Source: an uncultured Collinsella sp. (GTDB lineage Bacteria > Actinomycetota > Coriobacteriia > Coriobacteriales > Coriobacteriaceae). Taken from it: 64,000 nt of DNA. The notes under the pieces were generated by a model. It was not told the DNA's origin. It worked only from the letters and a program-made list of their open reading frames with translations, and did no database searches. The stretch spans positions 1 to 64,000 of the forward strand of contig UQIG01000009.1 of NCBI GenBank assembly GCA_900541135.1, written 5' to 3'. Within the stretch, counting starts at the first letter, position 1; the number at the start of each line of letters is the position of its first letter. The position numbers were made by a program, and so were the translations under genes. Positions 42,652 to 51,320 of the stretch are shown one piece after another.

Positions 42652-45431
42652 CAGAATCCTCCAAACTCACGATCTTCACGTGCCATCTCGGCGTCGACAG
42701 ATTCCAGCGCGGCAAGCCCCTCCTCGTCCAACAGGACCTCACGCGGCTTGGAACCGTCGGGCGGTCCGACGACACCCTTTTCTTCCAGCATGTCCATAAT
42801 ACGCCCGGCACGCGCATAGCCAACCTTCAGACGACGTTGCAGGCCAGATGTGGAGCCAAGCTGCGATTCCACCACAATATGGGCGGCTTCCCAAATGAGC
42901 GGATCATCGTCTTGCGGCTCGGCGACTCCGGTGCGGACAATGCCGCCGCCACCCGCCATGGACATGGAAGCGGGCGCCACGGCAGACAGGATCTCCTCGT
43001 GGTAGTCGGGCTCGCTCTGCGACTTAACGAACTCGACAATCTCGTTGATTTCGTCGTCCGAGACAAAGCAGCCCTGGATACGGCGAGGCTTGCCCCAGTC
43101 GACCTTGGAGAACAGCATGTCGCCCAAACCGGTGAGCTTTTCAGCACCCATCTGGTCGATAATGACGCGCGAGTCGATGCCCGTGGCGACGTTAAAGGCG
43201 ATGCGGTTGGTGATGTTGGCCTTGATAAGGCCCGTCACCACGTTGGAGCTGGGGCGCTGCGTGGCCACGATAAGATGAATACCGGCGGCACGGCCCAGCT
43301 GTGCAATACGCACGATCGAGGCCTCGACATCCTTACCGGCGACCATCATCAGGTCCGAGAGCTCGTCAATGATGATGACCAGGTAGGGCATCTTTTGCGG
43401 CGGGTTGTCGTAATGCTCAAACTCGCCGGCGGCCTGCTTTTCGTTGTAGGTCGAGATCTTACGCACGTTAAGGCGCTCGAAGACCTTCAGGCGACGCTCC
43501 ATCTCGGACACGGCCCATTGCAGGGCGCTCGCGGCCTGCTTGGGTTCGGTAACGACCGGTACATAAAGATGCGGCAGGCCGTTATAGCCCGCAAGCTCGA
43601 CGCGCTTGGGGTCGACCATGATCAAGCGAACGTCCTCGGGAAGCGCGCGCATGAGCAGGGTCGTGATGATGGAGTTGATCATCACCGACTTACCGGAACC
43701 CGTGGTACCGGCAATAAGCAGGTGGGGCATCTTGGCGAGATCGGCGACGACCGGCGTGCCCTCGGCATCGCGCCCGATTGCGAGCTCGAGCGGACCGCCC
43801 TTCACATAGGGCAGCACGTCGCCCAGGTTGACGTTCTGGCGCTTGCGATTGGGGATCTCGATGCCCACGAGCGAGGTGCCGGGGATCGGGGCAAAGATAC
43901 GCACCGACTGGGCAGCGAGCGAAAGCGCGATATCGTCCTCGAGGCTCGAGATCTTGCTCACGCGCTCGCCCTCGCCAGGTTGCAGCTTAAAGGTCGTCAC
44001 CGTGGGGCCGGCGATCCAGCCGACCACGCGGGCACTGCGGCCAAACTCAAGCAACGTGGACTGAAGCGACTCGGCAGTCTGTTCCAGCTCCTTGTCAGAA
44101 GACGCGGAGGACGCCGACTGCGGGTTGGCATGCAGGATTTCGAGTGGCGGAAGCTTAAGGCCATCCTCTTCTTCGCCCTCGTTATCTGCGGCGCCGCCGT
44201 CCGCTCCCCCATCCCTAGCCGCAGCCGATCCGACAGCACTCGAGGCAGGCGCATCGGCAACCTTGGGATGCTTCAAGAAGTCGGGAATCTGAGGTGCTGC
44301 CGAGACAGGATTCACGGCAAACGGCGGCTCGGACTCGTCAATCTTATCGGGGTCGTCTTCCATCGAAAGCTGGCCGGTTACCTGTTCGCGCTTGGCATGG
44401 CGACTCGGCAGCAAAGTTGTCTTTGCGGTCTCAATCGGCGCCTCGTCGTCCTCGTCATCGCCCTCAGTGAGCTCAATCTCGCTATCGGACCAAGACGGGT
44501 CGGGCTCACTCGTATTGAGCTTAGGCGCAGCCTTGCCCTTCTTGGCATGGCGGCGCGGCAGCAGCGTCGTCTTAGCGCGCTCGGCCTCCACGGCATCGGA
44601 TACGTCGACAAACGGATCCTCGTCCTCGTCGTCATTGTCCAAAACCGGGTCCACATCGTTGCCCATGACCGTGGTCACTGCAGCATCGGAGCCCTTTTGA
44701 CGAAGAATGCTCAGGTGCGGACGGGCAACGCCGGGCACCGACAGGGCTTCGTCGTCACCCCACGGACTCGCGTTAACATCGGCACGACGGCGCTCGGCAA
44801 AATCGGCGGCGCGATCGCGTGCGGAGCGCAAAACGCCGCCCACTGAAAAGCCGATAATGACCAGGCCAACGACGACAAGCCCCAGCAAGACAACCATGGC
44901 AATAGGTTTACCCAGGGCGTTTTGCAAGGTACTTGCGATAAAGGCGCCAATGTAGCCGCCCGACGCGGAAAGGTTCTGCGGCGTAAACATGAGGTCGCAC
45001 GAGTCGGTCGTACCCGGCACCATCAGCGACAGGATGGAAACAATGGCCACAAAGACCACGGCACCGCCCGCAACCGAGCGAATGTTGAGCGGCGAGTCCT
45101 CACCCAAAAAGAGTGTAGCGGCAAACAGCAAAATGACGATCGGCAGCACGTAGGCGCCCAGACCAAAGCCCAGGTGGTAGAAACCAGCAACCGCAGCCGT
45201 AACGGGTGCGGTCGCCGGCGAAATCACGGCAATGAAGGACGCAATCGCCAAAACGGCGATGACCACGCCGGCGATATCGCGGTTGGCCGAGGGCTCGACC
45301 AAGGGCTCAAAATCGTCGAAGTCGGCCTCGTGGCCCTTATTGGCACGCAGATGGGAACCGGCACCCTTAGCAGATGCCGGTTGGTTATTGGCCTTATTGC
45401 CTTTGGCGTTTTGTGCAGATCCGCGCGCCAA
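42651..45431 (-). CDS. ftsK: DNA translocase FtsK
   Basis: A 926-aa septal DNA pump. Four membrane helices (about 53-73, 80-108, 120-140, 165-200), an acidic linker (about 210-440), then alpha/beta motor domains with Walker A GTTGSGKS (576-583) and Walker B near VIIIDELSDLM, and a C-terminal gamma winged helix (about 860-920, with RRLKVGYARAGRIMDMLE) that reads KOPS-type sequences. The linker carries a duplicated motif AKTTLLP(R/S)RHAK at 286-297 and 336-347. One base separates it from rnj. Confidence 0.96.
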   Translation of the reverse strand: MARGSAQNAKGNKANNQPASAKGAGSHLRANKGHEADFDDFEPLVEPSANRDIAGVVIAVLAIASFIAVISPATAPVTAAVAGFYHLGFGLGAYVLPIVILLFAATLFLGEDSPLNIRSVAGGAVVFVAIVSILSLMVPGTTDSCDLMFTPQNLSASGGYIGAFIASTLQNALGKPIAMVVLLGLVVVGLVIIGFSVGGVLRSARDRAADFAERRRADVNASPWGDDEALSVPGVARPHLSILRQKGSDAAVTTVMGNDVDPVLDNDDEDEDPFVDVSDAVEAERAKTTLLPRRHAKKGKAAPKLNTSEPDPSWSDSEIELTEGDDEDDEAPIETAKTTLLPSRHAKREQVTGQLSMEDDPDKIDESEPPFAVNPVSAAPQIPDFLKHPKVADAPASSAVGSAAARDGGADGGAADNEGEEEDGLKLPPLEILHANPQSASSASSDKELEQTAESLQSTLLEFGRSARVVGWIAGPTVTTFKLQPGEGERVSKISSLEDDIALSLAAQSVRIFAPIPGTSLVGIEIPNRKRQNVNLGDVLPYVKGGPLELAIGRDAEGTPVVADLAKMPHLLIAGTTGSGKSVMINSIITTLLMRALPEDVRLIMVDPKRVELAGYNGLPHLYVPVVTEPKQAASALQWAVSEMERRLKVFERLNVRKISTYNEKQAAGEFEHYDNPPQKMPYLVIIIDELSDLMMVAGKDVEASIVRIAQLGRAAGIHLIVATQRPSSNVVTGLIKANITNRIAFNVATGIDSRVIIDQMGAEKLTGLGDMLFSKVDWGKPRRIQGCFVSDDEINEIVEFVKSQSEPDYHEEILSAVAPASMSMAGGGGIVRTGVAEPQDDDPLIWEAAHIVVESQLGSTSGLQRRLKVGYARAGRIMDMLEEKGVVGPPDGSKPREVLLDEEGLAALESVDAEMAREDREFGGF

Positions 45432-45432
45432 A

Positions 45433-47103
45433 CTAAACCTCCATGACGACCGGGATGATCATCGGACGGGTGCGCGTACGGCTCCAAATAAAGTTGGAGA
45501 GCGAATCGCGCACGGCCTTGCGAATGGCATCGGAGCCGCTGCTCGTAAAGCTAAACTTGCCCTTCTCGATCGTCTTCATAATGGATGCGGAGGCATCCTC
45601 GGAGAACTGGTCGTCGATGGCAAACGAAACGCCGCGGCCCGAGAACTCGATAGCCTCGATCTTCTTGTGCTTGAGCGAGACGATGGCAACGGCCGTGACC
45701 ATACCGTCGTTGGCGAGCTTTTGGCGATCGCGCAGGACGATGGGGTCGGTATCGCCGATGCGCAGACCGTCAACATAGACGACGCCGGACTCGACGGGCG
45801 TACCGCGCTTGACGATACCGCCACGCATCTCGAGCGTGTCGCCGTTATCGAGGATAAAGATGTGATCATCCTTGATGCCCATCTTACGAGCAAGCTGGGC
45901 ATGGGCGCGCAGATGCACGGCCTCGCCGTGAACCGGCATAAAGTAGGTGGGCTTGGCCATGGCCATGAGGAGCTTGAGTTCCTCCTGGCTGCCGTGGCCC
46001 GAGACATGGACGAGTGCGCGATTCTTATCCCACACGTCACAGCCAAGCTTGGCCAGGCTGTTGACGACCTGCTGCACGGCCTTCTCGTTGCCAGGAACGG
46101 GCGTAGCGGACAGGATGACGGTATCGCCCTCGTGGATGGAAAGCGTCTTGTGCTCGCCGTTGGCCATGCGGGACAGGGCCGACAGCGGCTCGCCCTGCGA
46201 ACCGGTGCACATAACGACGATCTTATCATCGGGCAGGTTATCGATATCGAAGGCATCGATGATATCGGCATCGTCGATGTTGAGATAGCCAAGCTCACGC
46301 GCCACGCGGGTGTTGGTGAGCATGGAACGTCCGGTCACGACGACCTTGCGGCCACACTTGCGGGCGGCGTCGCAGATCTGCTGCAGGCGATGGATGTGGC
46401 TCGAGAACGACGCGACGAACACGCGACCCGGGGCGTTCTTGATGGCGTGCAGCAAGTTGGGACCAACCTCGGCCTCGGACTTGGTAAAGCCGGGAACCGT
46501 GGCATTGGTGGAGTCGGACAGCAGCAGGTCGATACCCTGCTTGGCAAAGCGGCTGATAGCGGCATAGTCAGGCGTGACACCATCGATGGGCGTCTGGTCG
46601 AGCTTAAAGTCGCCGGTGTGCATAACGGTGCCCTGATTGGTGCGGATAAACACGCCCAGAGCGCCGGGGATGGAGTGCGTCATCGAGAAGAAGTCGAGCG
46701 AGATGCCGCCGAGGTTGACATGGCTGCCGCCCTTGACCTCGCGGAACTTGGGCGCGCGGATGCGGAACTCAGAAAGCTTGCCCTCGATAAAGCCAAGCGT
46801 CAGCTTGCTCGAAAAGATGGGCACCTTGTTGTTGAGGTCCTGCAGCAGGTACGGAAGCGAACCGGTGTGGTCCTCGTGGCCGTGGGTGACGACGATACCG
46901 CGGAGCTTCTCCTCGTTTTCAAGAACGTAGGTGTAGTCAGGAAGCACCAGGTCGATACCGGGCTGGGAGTCGTCGGGGAACATGAGGCCAGCGTCGACGA
47001 GCACCATGTCGTCGCCACACTCGAAGACCGTCATGTTCTTGCCGATGCCGTCAAGGCCACCGAGCGGGATGATCTTCAAAGGAGATGATTTTTTAGCTGC
47101 CAT
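45433..47103 (-). CDS. rnj: Ribonuclease J
   Basis: A 556-aa metallo-beta-lactamase/beta-CASP RNase with 5'-exo and endo activity. THGHEDHTGSL holds the metal ligands, HTGDFKLD is motif 3, SDSTNA and the beta-CASP region follow (about 210-330), ending with HVSGHGS and PVHGE. The ATG at 47103 gives MAAKKSSPLKIIPLGGLDGIG, the usual N-terminus; AAAGGAAA lies about 13 nt upstream. Only one RNase J gene is in the window. Confidence 0.95.
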   Translation of the reverse strand: MAAKKSSPLKIIPLGGLDGIGKNMTVFECGDDMVLVDAGLMFPDDSQPGIDLVLPDYTYVLENEEKLRGIVVTHGHEDHTGSLPYLLQDLNNKVPIFSSKLTLGFIEGKLSEFRIRAPKFREVKGGSHVNLGGISLDFFSMTHSIPGALGVFIRTNQGTVMHTGDFKLDQTPIDGVTPDYAAISRFAKQGIDLLLSDSTNATVPGFTKSEAEVGPNLLHAIKNAPGRVFVASFSSHIHRLQQICDAARKCGRKVVVTGRSMLTNTRVARELGYLNIDDADIIDAFDIDNLPDDKIVVMCTGSQGEPLSALSRMANGEHKTLSIHEGDTVILSATPVPGNEKAVQQVVNSLAKLGCDVWDKNRALVHVSGHGSQEELKLLMAMAKPTYFMPVHGEAVHLRAHAQLARKMGIKDDHIFILDNGDTLEMRGGIVKRGTPVESGVVYVDGLRIGDTDPIVLRDRQKLANDGMVTAVAIVSLKHKKIEAIEFSGRGVSFAIDDQFSEDASASIMKTIEKGKFSFTSSGSDAIRKAVRDSLSNFIWSRTRTRPMIIPVVMEV

Positions 47104-47293
47104 AGGTGAGTGTTGTTTCCTTTCTTCGAAACGGGTCTGAAACAACCGACGGGGCGCTTCTGGCAAACCGACCGCCGGGAACGTACAAACATGCATCACA
47201 GAGTCGATGCAATAACCCAAATATGATACCCATTTGCACAACAACAGACCACCCATGCATCAAAGCCCCATCTGAACTGGTCTATCCCGCCGG
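47104..47293. other. Leader region of rnj
   Basis: About 190 bp between the rnj start and hairpin copy D. No gene or convincing promoter was found. The sequence is less GC-rich than its surroundings around 47200-47260. Confidence 0.4.
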
Positions 47294-47422
47294 TTTCCCG
47301 TGGGGCGGGCACTGATGAAGTTTCCTGCTCTACAGTCCTGCTCACGACGGAGGCCACATTAAGTGGCCTCCTGTTCGTGCGGAACTCGCGATAAACTTCA
47401 TCAGTGCCCGCCCCACGGGAAA
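47294..47422 (-). repeat. Large structured hairpin element, family 2 copy D
   Basis: Arms 47294-47323 and 47393-47422 are perfectly complementary over 30 bp. The 69-nt loop (47324-47392) is the reverse complement of the copy E loop, apart from changes in an inner hairpin (GGAGGCCAC/GTGGCCTCC around TTAAT, read on the minus strand) that stay paired. Nine arm base pairs next to the loop (ATGAAGTTT) are common to D and E; the rest differ. 47423-47548 between the copies holds a GAAAGGGACAGGTTTATTTT stretch and no gene. Confidence 0.9.
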
Positions 47423-47548
47423 GCTGCCAGAAAGGGACAGGTTTATTTTGGAAGGTTATATCTGGGGAAATGCTGCTGCATCTATCTACAGATCTGGAAT
47501 CTGACTACTGAACAGACTGTCTAACTCAATAGCGAGCGGCACTGACCA

Positions 47549-47697
47549 GCCCTTTTGCTTGCGCCCGGGAGGGACGTATATGAAGTTTATCGCGAGTTCC
47601 GCACGCAAAGGAAAGCACTTAATGTGCTTTCCGTCTTGCGCAGGACTGTAGAGCAGGAAACTTCATATGCGGCCCTCCCGGGCGCAAGCAAAAGGGC
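47549..47697 (+). repeat. Large structured hairpin element, family 2 copy E
   Basis: Arms 47549-47588 and 47658-47697 pair over 40 bp with two mismatches. The 69-nt loop (47589-47657) begins ATCGCGAGTTCCGCACG and ends GCAGGACTGTAGAGCAGG, as in D, with an inner hairpin GGAAAGCAC/GTGCTTTCC around TTAAT. Three inner base pairs differ from D and all are compensated. The right arm runs into the pnp terminator. Confidence 0.9.
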
Positions 47698-47717
47698 GAC
47701 CCCCTTAGGAGTCGCCC
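47690..47717 (-). terminator. Terminator of rpsO-pnp
   Basis: On the minus strand GGGCGAC pairs with GTCGCCC (plus 47694-47700 and 47711-47717), followed by TTTT (plus 47690-47693). It is 26 bp after the pnp stop. Its T tract and part of its stem are inside the right arm of element E. Confidence 0.8.
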
Positions 47718-47742
47718 TTGTTGAGCTGCTTATGTTTAGCTG

Positions 47743-49989
47743 TTACTCGGCGTCGTGGTGACGGCGGGGCTTGCGGCCTCCGTTGTCACCGGGACGGCGC
47801 GGACGGTCGCTGCGCTCGGAGCGCTCGCGACGCGGACGCTCACGGCGCTGGAAGTGCTCGCCGTCGCCCTCGGAGGCACCCTCGGCGCGAGCCGGGGCCT
47901 CGGGCTTGTCAAGACGATCGAGCGAGATCTTGCCGCGATCGTCGACCTCGATGACGACGACCTTGACCTCGTCGCCCACGTTGAGGACGTCCTCGACCTT
48001 CTCCACACGGCCCTTGGCGACGCGGGAGATGTGCAGCAGGCCATCCTTGCCGGGCAGCAGGTTAACGAAGGCGCCGAAGGGCTGGATGGAGACCACGCGA
48101 CCGGTGTACTCCTCGCCCGGCTCGGGAACCTTGATGATGAGCTTGATGCGCTCGACGGCCTGGTCGACGGACTCGCCGGTGCCGCCGACAAAGACGGTGC
48201 CATCCTCCTGGATGTCGACCGAAGCGCCGGTCTCGTCCTGGATGCCGCGGATGACCTTACCGCCGGAACCGATGACGTCGCGGATCTTGTCGGTCGGAAC
48301 CTGGATGGAAACGATGCGCGGAGCGGTGCTGCGCGTGGTGTGGCGCGGCTCGGGGATCACATCGAGCATCTTCTGCAGGATGAAGGCGCGACCCTCCTTG
48401 GCCTGCTGCAAGGCGCGGGCCAGGATGTCGAAGGTAAGACCGGTGGCCTTGTTGTCCATCTGCAGAGCGGTGATGCCCTCGGTGGTGCCGGTAACCTTAA
48501 AGTCCATGTCGCCCAGGAAGTCCTCGAGACCCTGGATGTCGGACAGAACCACGGTCTTGCCCTCCTCCTGGATCAGGCCCATGGCGATACCGGAAACCGG
48601 GCGTTTAATGGGCACGCCGCCGTCCATAAGGGCGAGCGTGGAGCCGCAGGTCGAAGCCATCGAAGAGGAGCCGTTGGACTCCATGACCTCGGAGACGACG
48701 CGGATGGCGTAGGGGAACTCGTTCTCGTCGGGGAGCACCGGAAGCAGTGCGCGCTCGGCCAGGTTGCCGTGGCCGATCTCGCGGCGCTTGGGGCTACCCA
48801 TGCGGCCGGTCTCGCCGGTGCAGAACGGCGGGAAGTTGTAGTGGTGCATGTAGCGCTTGCCCTCGGTGGGCTCGATGGTATCCAAACGCTGGCCCTCGTT
48901 GAGCATGCCGAGCGAAAGAACCGAGAGCACCTGGGTCTGGCCACGCTGGAACAGGCCGGAGCCGTGAACGAGCGGCAGGTAGTTGTCCTTCACCATGATG
49001 GGGCGAATCTCATCGGCGGCACGGCCGTCGACGCGCTCACCGGTCTCGACGACCATGGTGCGCATGGCCTTCTTCTCGAGCTTCTTGAGCGCCACGGGGA
49101 TCTCGCGCTCCCAAGCGGCCTGCTCCTCCTCGGTGAACTCGGCACGGATGGACTCCTTCAGAGCCTCGACCTTGCCGATACGGGAGAGCTTGTCGGCGTC
49201 GCGAAGGGCGGCTGCCATCTCGTCGTAGTGGGCGAAGATGCGCTCCTGGACCTCCTCGACGGGCTGGTCGAGCGGGTACTCCTTCTTGACGATGGGGCCG
49301 TTGACCTGCTCCCACTCGGCGACGAACTCGTCCTGAGCCTGGCAGAAGGCAGCAAGGGCCTCCTGGCCAAACTTCATGGCGGCGAGCATGTCGTCCTCGG
49401 AGATCTCCTCGGCGCCGGCCTCGACCATCGAGATGAAGTCGGCAGAGCCGCCCAGCTCCAGGTCCAGGTCGGAGTTCTCGCGCTCCTCATAGGTGGGGTT
49501 GACGATAAACTCGCCGGTCTCCACGTTACGGCCGATGCGCACACAGGCAAGCGGGCCCTCGAAGGGCACGCCGCCGAGCGTCATGGCCAGAGAGGCACCC
49601 ATGACGTTGATGACGTCGAAGGGGTTGACCTGGTCGGCGACGAGCGAGGTGGCGACGATGTGCACCTCGTTGCGGAAGCCGTCCGGGAAGCTCGGGCGAA
49701 TCGGACGGTCGATCATGCGCGCGGTAAGCGTGGCCTTCTCGCTGGGACGGCCCTCACGCTTGAGGTAACCACCCGGGATGCGGCCGGCGGCGTACATCTT
49801 CTCGTTGAAGTCGACAGTCAGCGGGAAGAAGTCGTAGTTCTTGCGCTCCTTGGAGACGACCACGGTGTCGAGCATCGTGGTGTCGCCCTGCTTGACCAGG
49901 CACGCGCCGGTAGCCTGCTTGGCAAGCTCGCCCGACTCAAAGGTGTAGGTCTTGCCGTACAGCTCAAAGGTCTTGGATACGAGTGTCAT
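47743..49989 (-). CDS. pnp: Polyribonucleotide nucleotidyltransferase (PNPase)
   Basis: A 748-aa phosphorolytic 3'-5' exoribonuclease. Two RNase PH cores (about 10-225 and 315-545, second with KRREIGHGNLAERAL and the catalytic acidic residues in DIQGLEDFLGDMDFKV), then KH (about 555-615, IGSGGKVIRGIQDETG) and S1 (about 625-695) RNA-binding domains and a basic Arg-rich tail. AAAGGAG precedes the ATG. It follows rpsO, the classic order. Confidence 0.97.
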   Translation of the reverse strand: MTLVSKTFELYGKTYTFESGELAKQATGACLVKQGDTTMLDTVVVSKERKNYDFFPLTVDFNEKMYAAGRIPGGYLKREGRPSEKATLTARMIDRPIRPSFPDGFRNEVHIVATSLVADQVNPFDVINVMGASLAMTLGGVPFEGPLACVRIGRNVETGEFIVNPTYEERENSDLDLELGGSADFISMVEAGAEEISEDDMLAAMKFGQEALAAFCQAQDEFVAEWEQVNGPIVKKEYPLDQPVEEVQERIFAHYDEMAAALRDADKLSRIGKVEALKESIRAEFTEEEQAAWEREIPVALKKLEKKAMRTMVVETGERVDGRAADEIRPIMVKDNYLPLVHGSGLFQRGQTQVLSVLSLGMLNEGQRLDTIEPTEGKRYMHHYNFPPFCTGETGRMGSPKRREIGHGNLAERALLPVLPDENEFPYAIRVVSEVMESNGSSSMASTCGSTLALMDGGVPIKRPVSGIAMGLIQEEGKTVVLSDIQGLEDFLGDMDFKVTGTTEGITALQMDNKATGLTFDILARALQQAKEGRAFILQKMLDVIPEPRHTTRSTAPRIVSIQVPTDKIRDVIGSGGKVIRGIQDETGASVDIQEDGTVFVGGTGESVDQAVERIKLIIKVPEPGEEYTGRVVSIQPFGAFVNLLPGKDGLLHISRVAKGRVEKVEDVLNVGDEVKVVVIEVDDRGKISLDRLDKPEAPARAEGASEGDGEHFQRRERPRRERSERSDRPRRPGDNGGRKPRRHHDAE

Positions 49990-50095
49990 TGTTCTCCTTT
50001 ACCCCACAGGCCCCTTGCCTGCGGGCTTCTCATGTGACGCGGGCCCCCTGCCCCCGCCACGCTTCAGAGCGTGATTGTTCACGCCCTTACACAAA

Positions 50096-50124
50096 AAGAG
50101 CGCCCCGCTGCGCAGGACGCTCTT
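50096..50124 (-). terminator. Terminator or attenuator after rpsO
   Basis: On the minus strand AAGAGCG pairs with CGCTCTT around a 15-nt GC-rich loop, followed by TTTTT (plus 50093-50097). It is 15 bp after the rpsO stop, upstream of pnp, so it may allow partial read-through. Confidence 0.75.
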
Positions 50125-50138
50125 AGCATGTACAAATC

Positions 50139-50417
50139 CTACTGGATGTTGTCGCGGATGCCCAGAGCCTTGATGAGCTCACGGTACTCGACGATGTCGT
50201 TCTTCTTGATGTAGGAGAGAAGACGACGACGGCGGCCGACGAGCATGAGCAGACCGCGACGGGTGTGGAAGTCCTTCTGGTGGGACTTCATGTGCTCGGT
50301 CAGCTCCTTGATGCGCTCGGACAGGATGGCGACCTGAACCTTGGGGTTACCGGTGTCGACCGGGGTGTTACCGAACTGGGCAGTCAGCTCCGCCTTGCGC
50401 TCTTTGGAAACAGTCAT
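50139..50417 (-). CDS. rpsO: 30S ribosomal protein S15
   Basis: A 92-aa ribosomal protein binding the central domain of 16S rRNA. TGNPKVQVAILSERIKEL, HxKDFHTRRGLL-type helix and GRRRRLLSYIKK are typical. The ATG at 50417 (AAAGGTG upstream) was chosen; a longer frame upstream is not supported by homology. Confidence 0.97.
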   Translation of the reverse strand: MTVSKERKAELTAQFGNTPVDTGNPKVQVAILSERIKELTEHMKSHQKDFHTRRGLLMLVGRRRRLLSYIKKNDIVEYRELIKALGIRDNIQ

Positions 50418-50437
50418 TGTTTCACCTTTCGTTTTAC

Positions 50438-50453
50438 GTCGCCCGCGGGCGAC
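50438..50453. promoter_or_regulatory. Perfect 16-bp palindrome in the rpsO leader
   Basis: GTCGCCCGCGGGCGAC is a perfect palindrome 21 bp before the rpsO start. It may be part of a leader fold used in S15 autoregulation or a protein site; the rest of 50454-50555 shows no clear promoter. Confidence 0.4.
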
Positions 50454-50555
50454 TCGATTCGCCTCGGACTGGGAAGCCGCCGGTGGAGCGAGCAACCAAG
50501 GTCGAGGTACCAACAGGTCGGTATGTTACCACAAGCAGCCCGCGCCCGCGCATCA

Positions 50556-51305
50556 TCACCGACCCAACATGAATTCCATCGCACGGAGGCGCTGATCGGC
50601 ATGTGTTGCCGCCCAGACATGCGAAAGCCCCAACAAAAAAGCGGCAGTATGGGGATCGATCCTCTCAGCCAAAAGCGCATCGAAGGTCATGGACATGAGG
50701 GCGCGCAGCCATGCGACCTCACCGGTCGATACCAACTCTGCACCCGGAACGCTCGACGCGCACGAGCCGCACATGAGCCCGCCGGCCTGGGGCGAAAAAT
50801 ACGACAGCATGGGGTCTCCGCACAGCACGCAGGCCGAGAAATCGGGTCGATAGCCAACGTGCGATAGCAGCTTAAACACATATGCCGCCACAAGTAGATC
50901 CATATGCGCCGTGTCGAGCCCGCTGCCCACCAGGGCAAGCGCTCGCTGCGTTATAGCAAAGGTAAACGGATCCTCGGCGTCCTCGAACGAGCACACGCGT
51001 GCGACTTCGGCGATCGCGCTTGCGGCGCAGGTCGTCTCGTAATCGGGCGCAGCGCCGAGCGGCGCCTCCATAAGCTCGGCTTGGGAAACCACGTCGAGCG
51101 ACCGTCCATGCGCGAGCAGCATATCGACGGTACAGAACAGCTCGCAGCGCGCGGCCAGGCGCCCACCGGGTTTGCGGGCGCCCTTCGCCACGGCACGAAC
51201 CTGCCGACCCCGCTCGTCAAGCATCGTAAGGATCAGGTCCGTCTCTTTGAGCTTCGTCTTGTCGAGGACGAGCACTTTCGTGCGATATGTCCGGGAGCCT
51301 GCCAT
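50556..51305 (-). CDS. recO: DNA repair protein RecO
   Basis: A 249-aa RecO: N-terminal OB fold (YRTKVLVLDKTKLKETDLIL), helical body, and zinc-binding cysteines CVLCGD and CGSC (about residues 162-183). It helps load RecA onto SSB-coated gaps with RecR. It follows era after 15 nt as in Firmicutes. Confidence 0.94.
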   Translation of the reverse strand: MAGSRTYRTKVLVLDKTKLKETDLILTMLDERGRQVRAVAKGARKPGGRLAARCELFCTVDMLLAHGRSLDVVSQAELMEAPLGAAPDYETTCAASAIAEVARVCSFEDAEDPFTFAITQRALALVGSGLDTAHMDLLVAAYVFKLLSHVGYRPDFSACVLCGDPMLSYFSPQAGGLMCGSCASSVPGAELVSTGEVAWLRALMSMTFDALLAERIDPHTAAFLLGLSHVWAATHADQRLRAMEFMLGR

Positions 51306-51320
51306 GCGCGCCGCGCGCCC

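Noticed and set aside
47342..47651. Small open frames in hairpins D and E, both starting MKFIASSAR (19 and 23 codons; E has GGGAGGG six bases before the ATG)
   Set aside because: The differences between copies keep RNA pairing but change most downstream residues and the stop position, so selection appears to act on structure and not on a peptide. Copy D also lacks a clear ribosome site.
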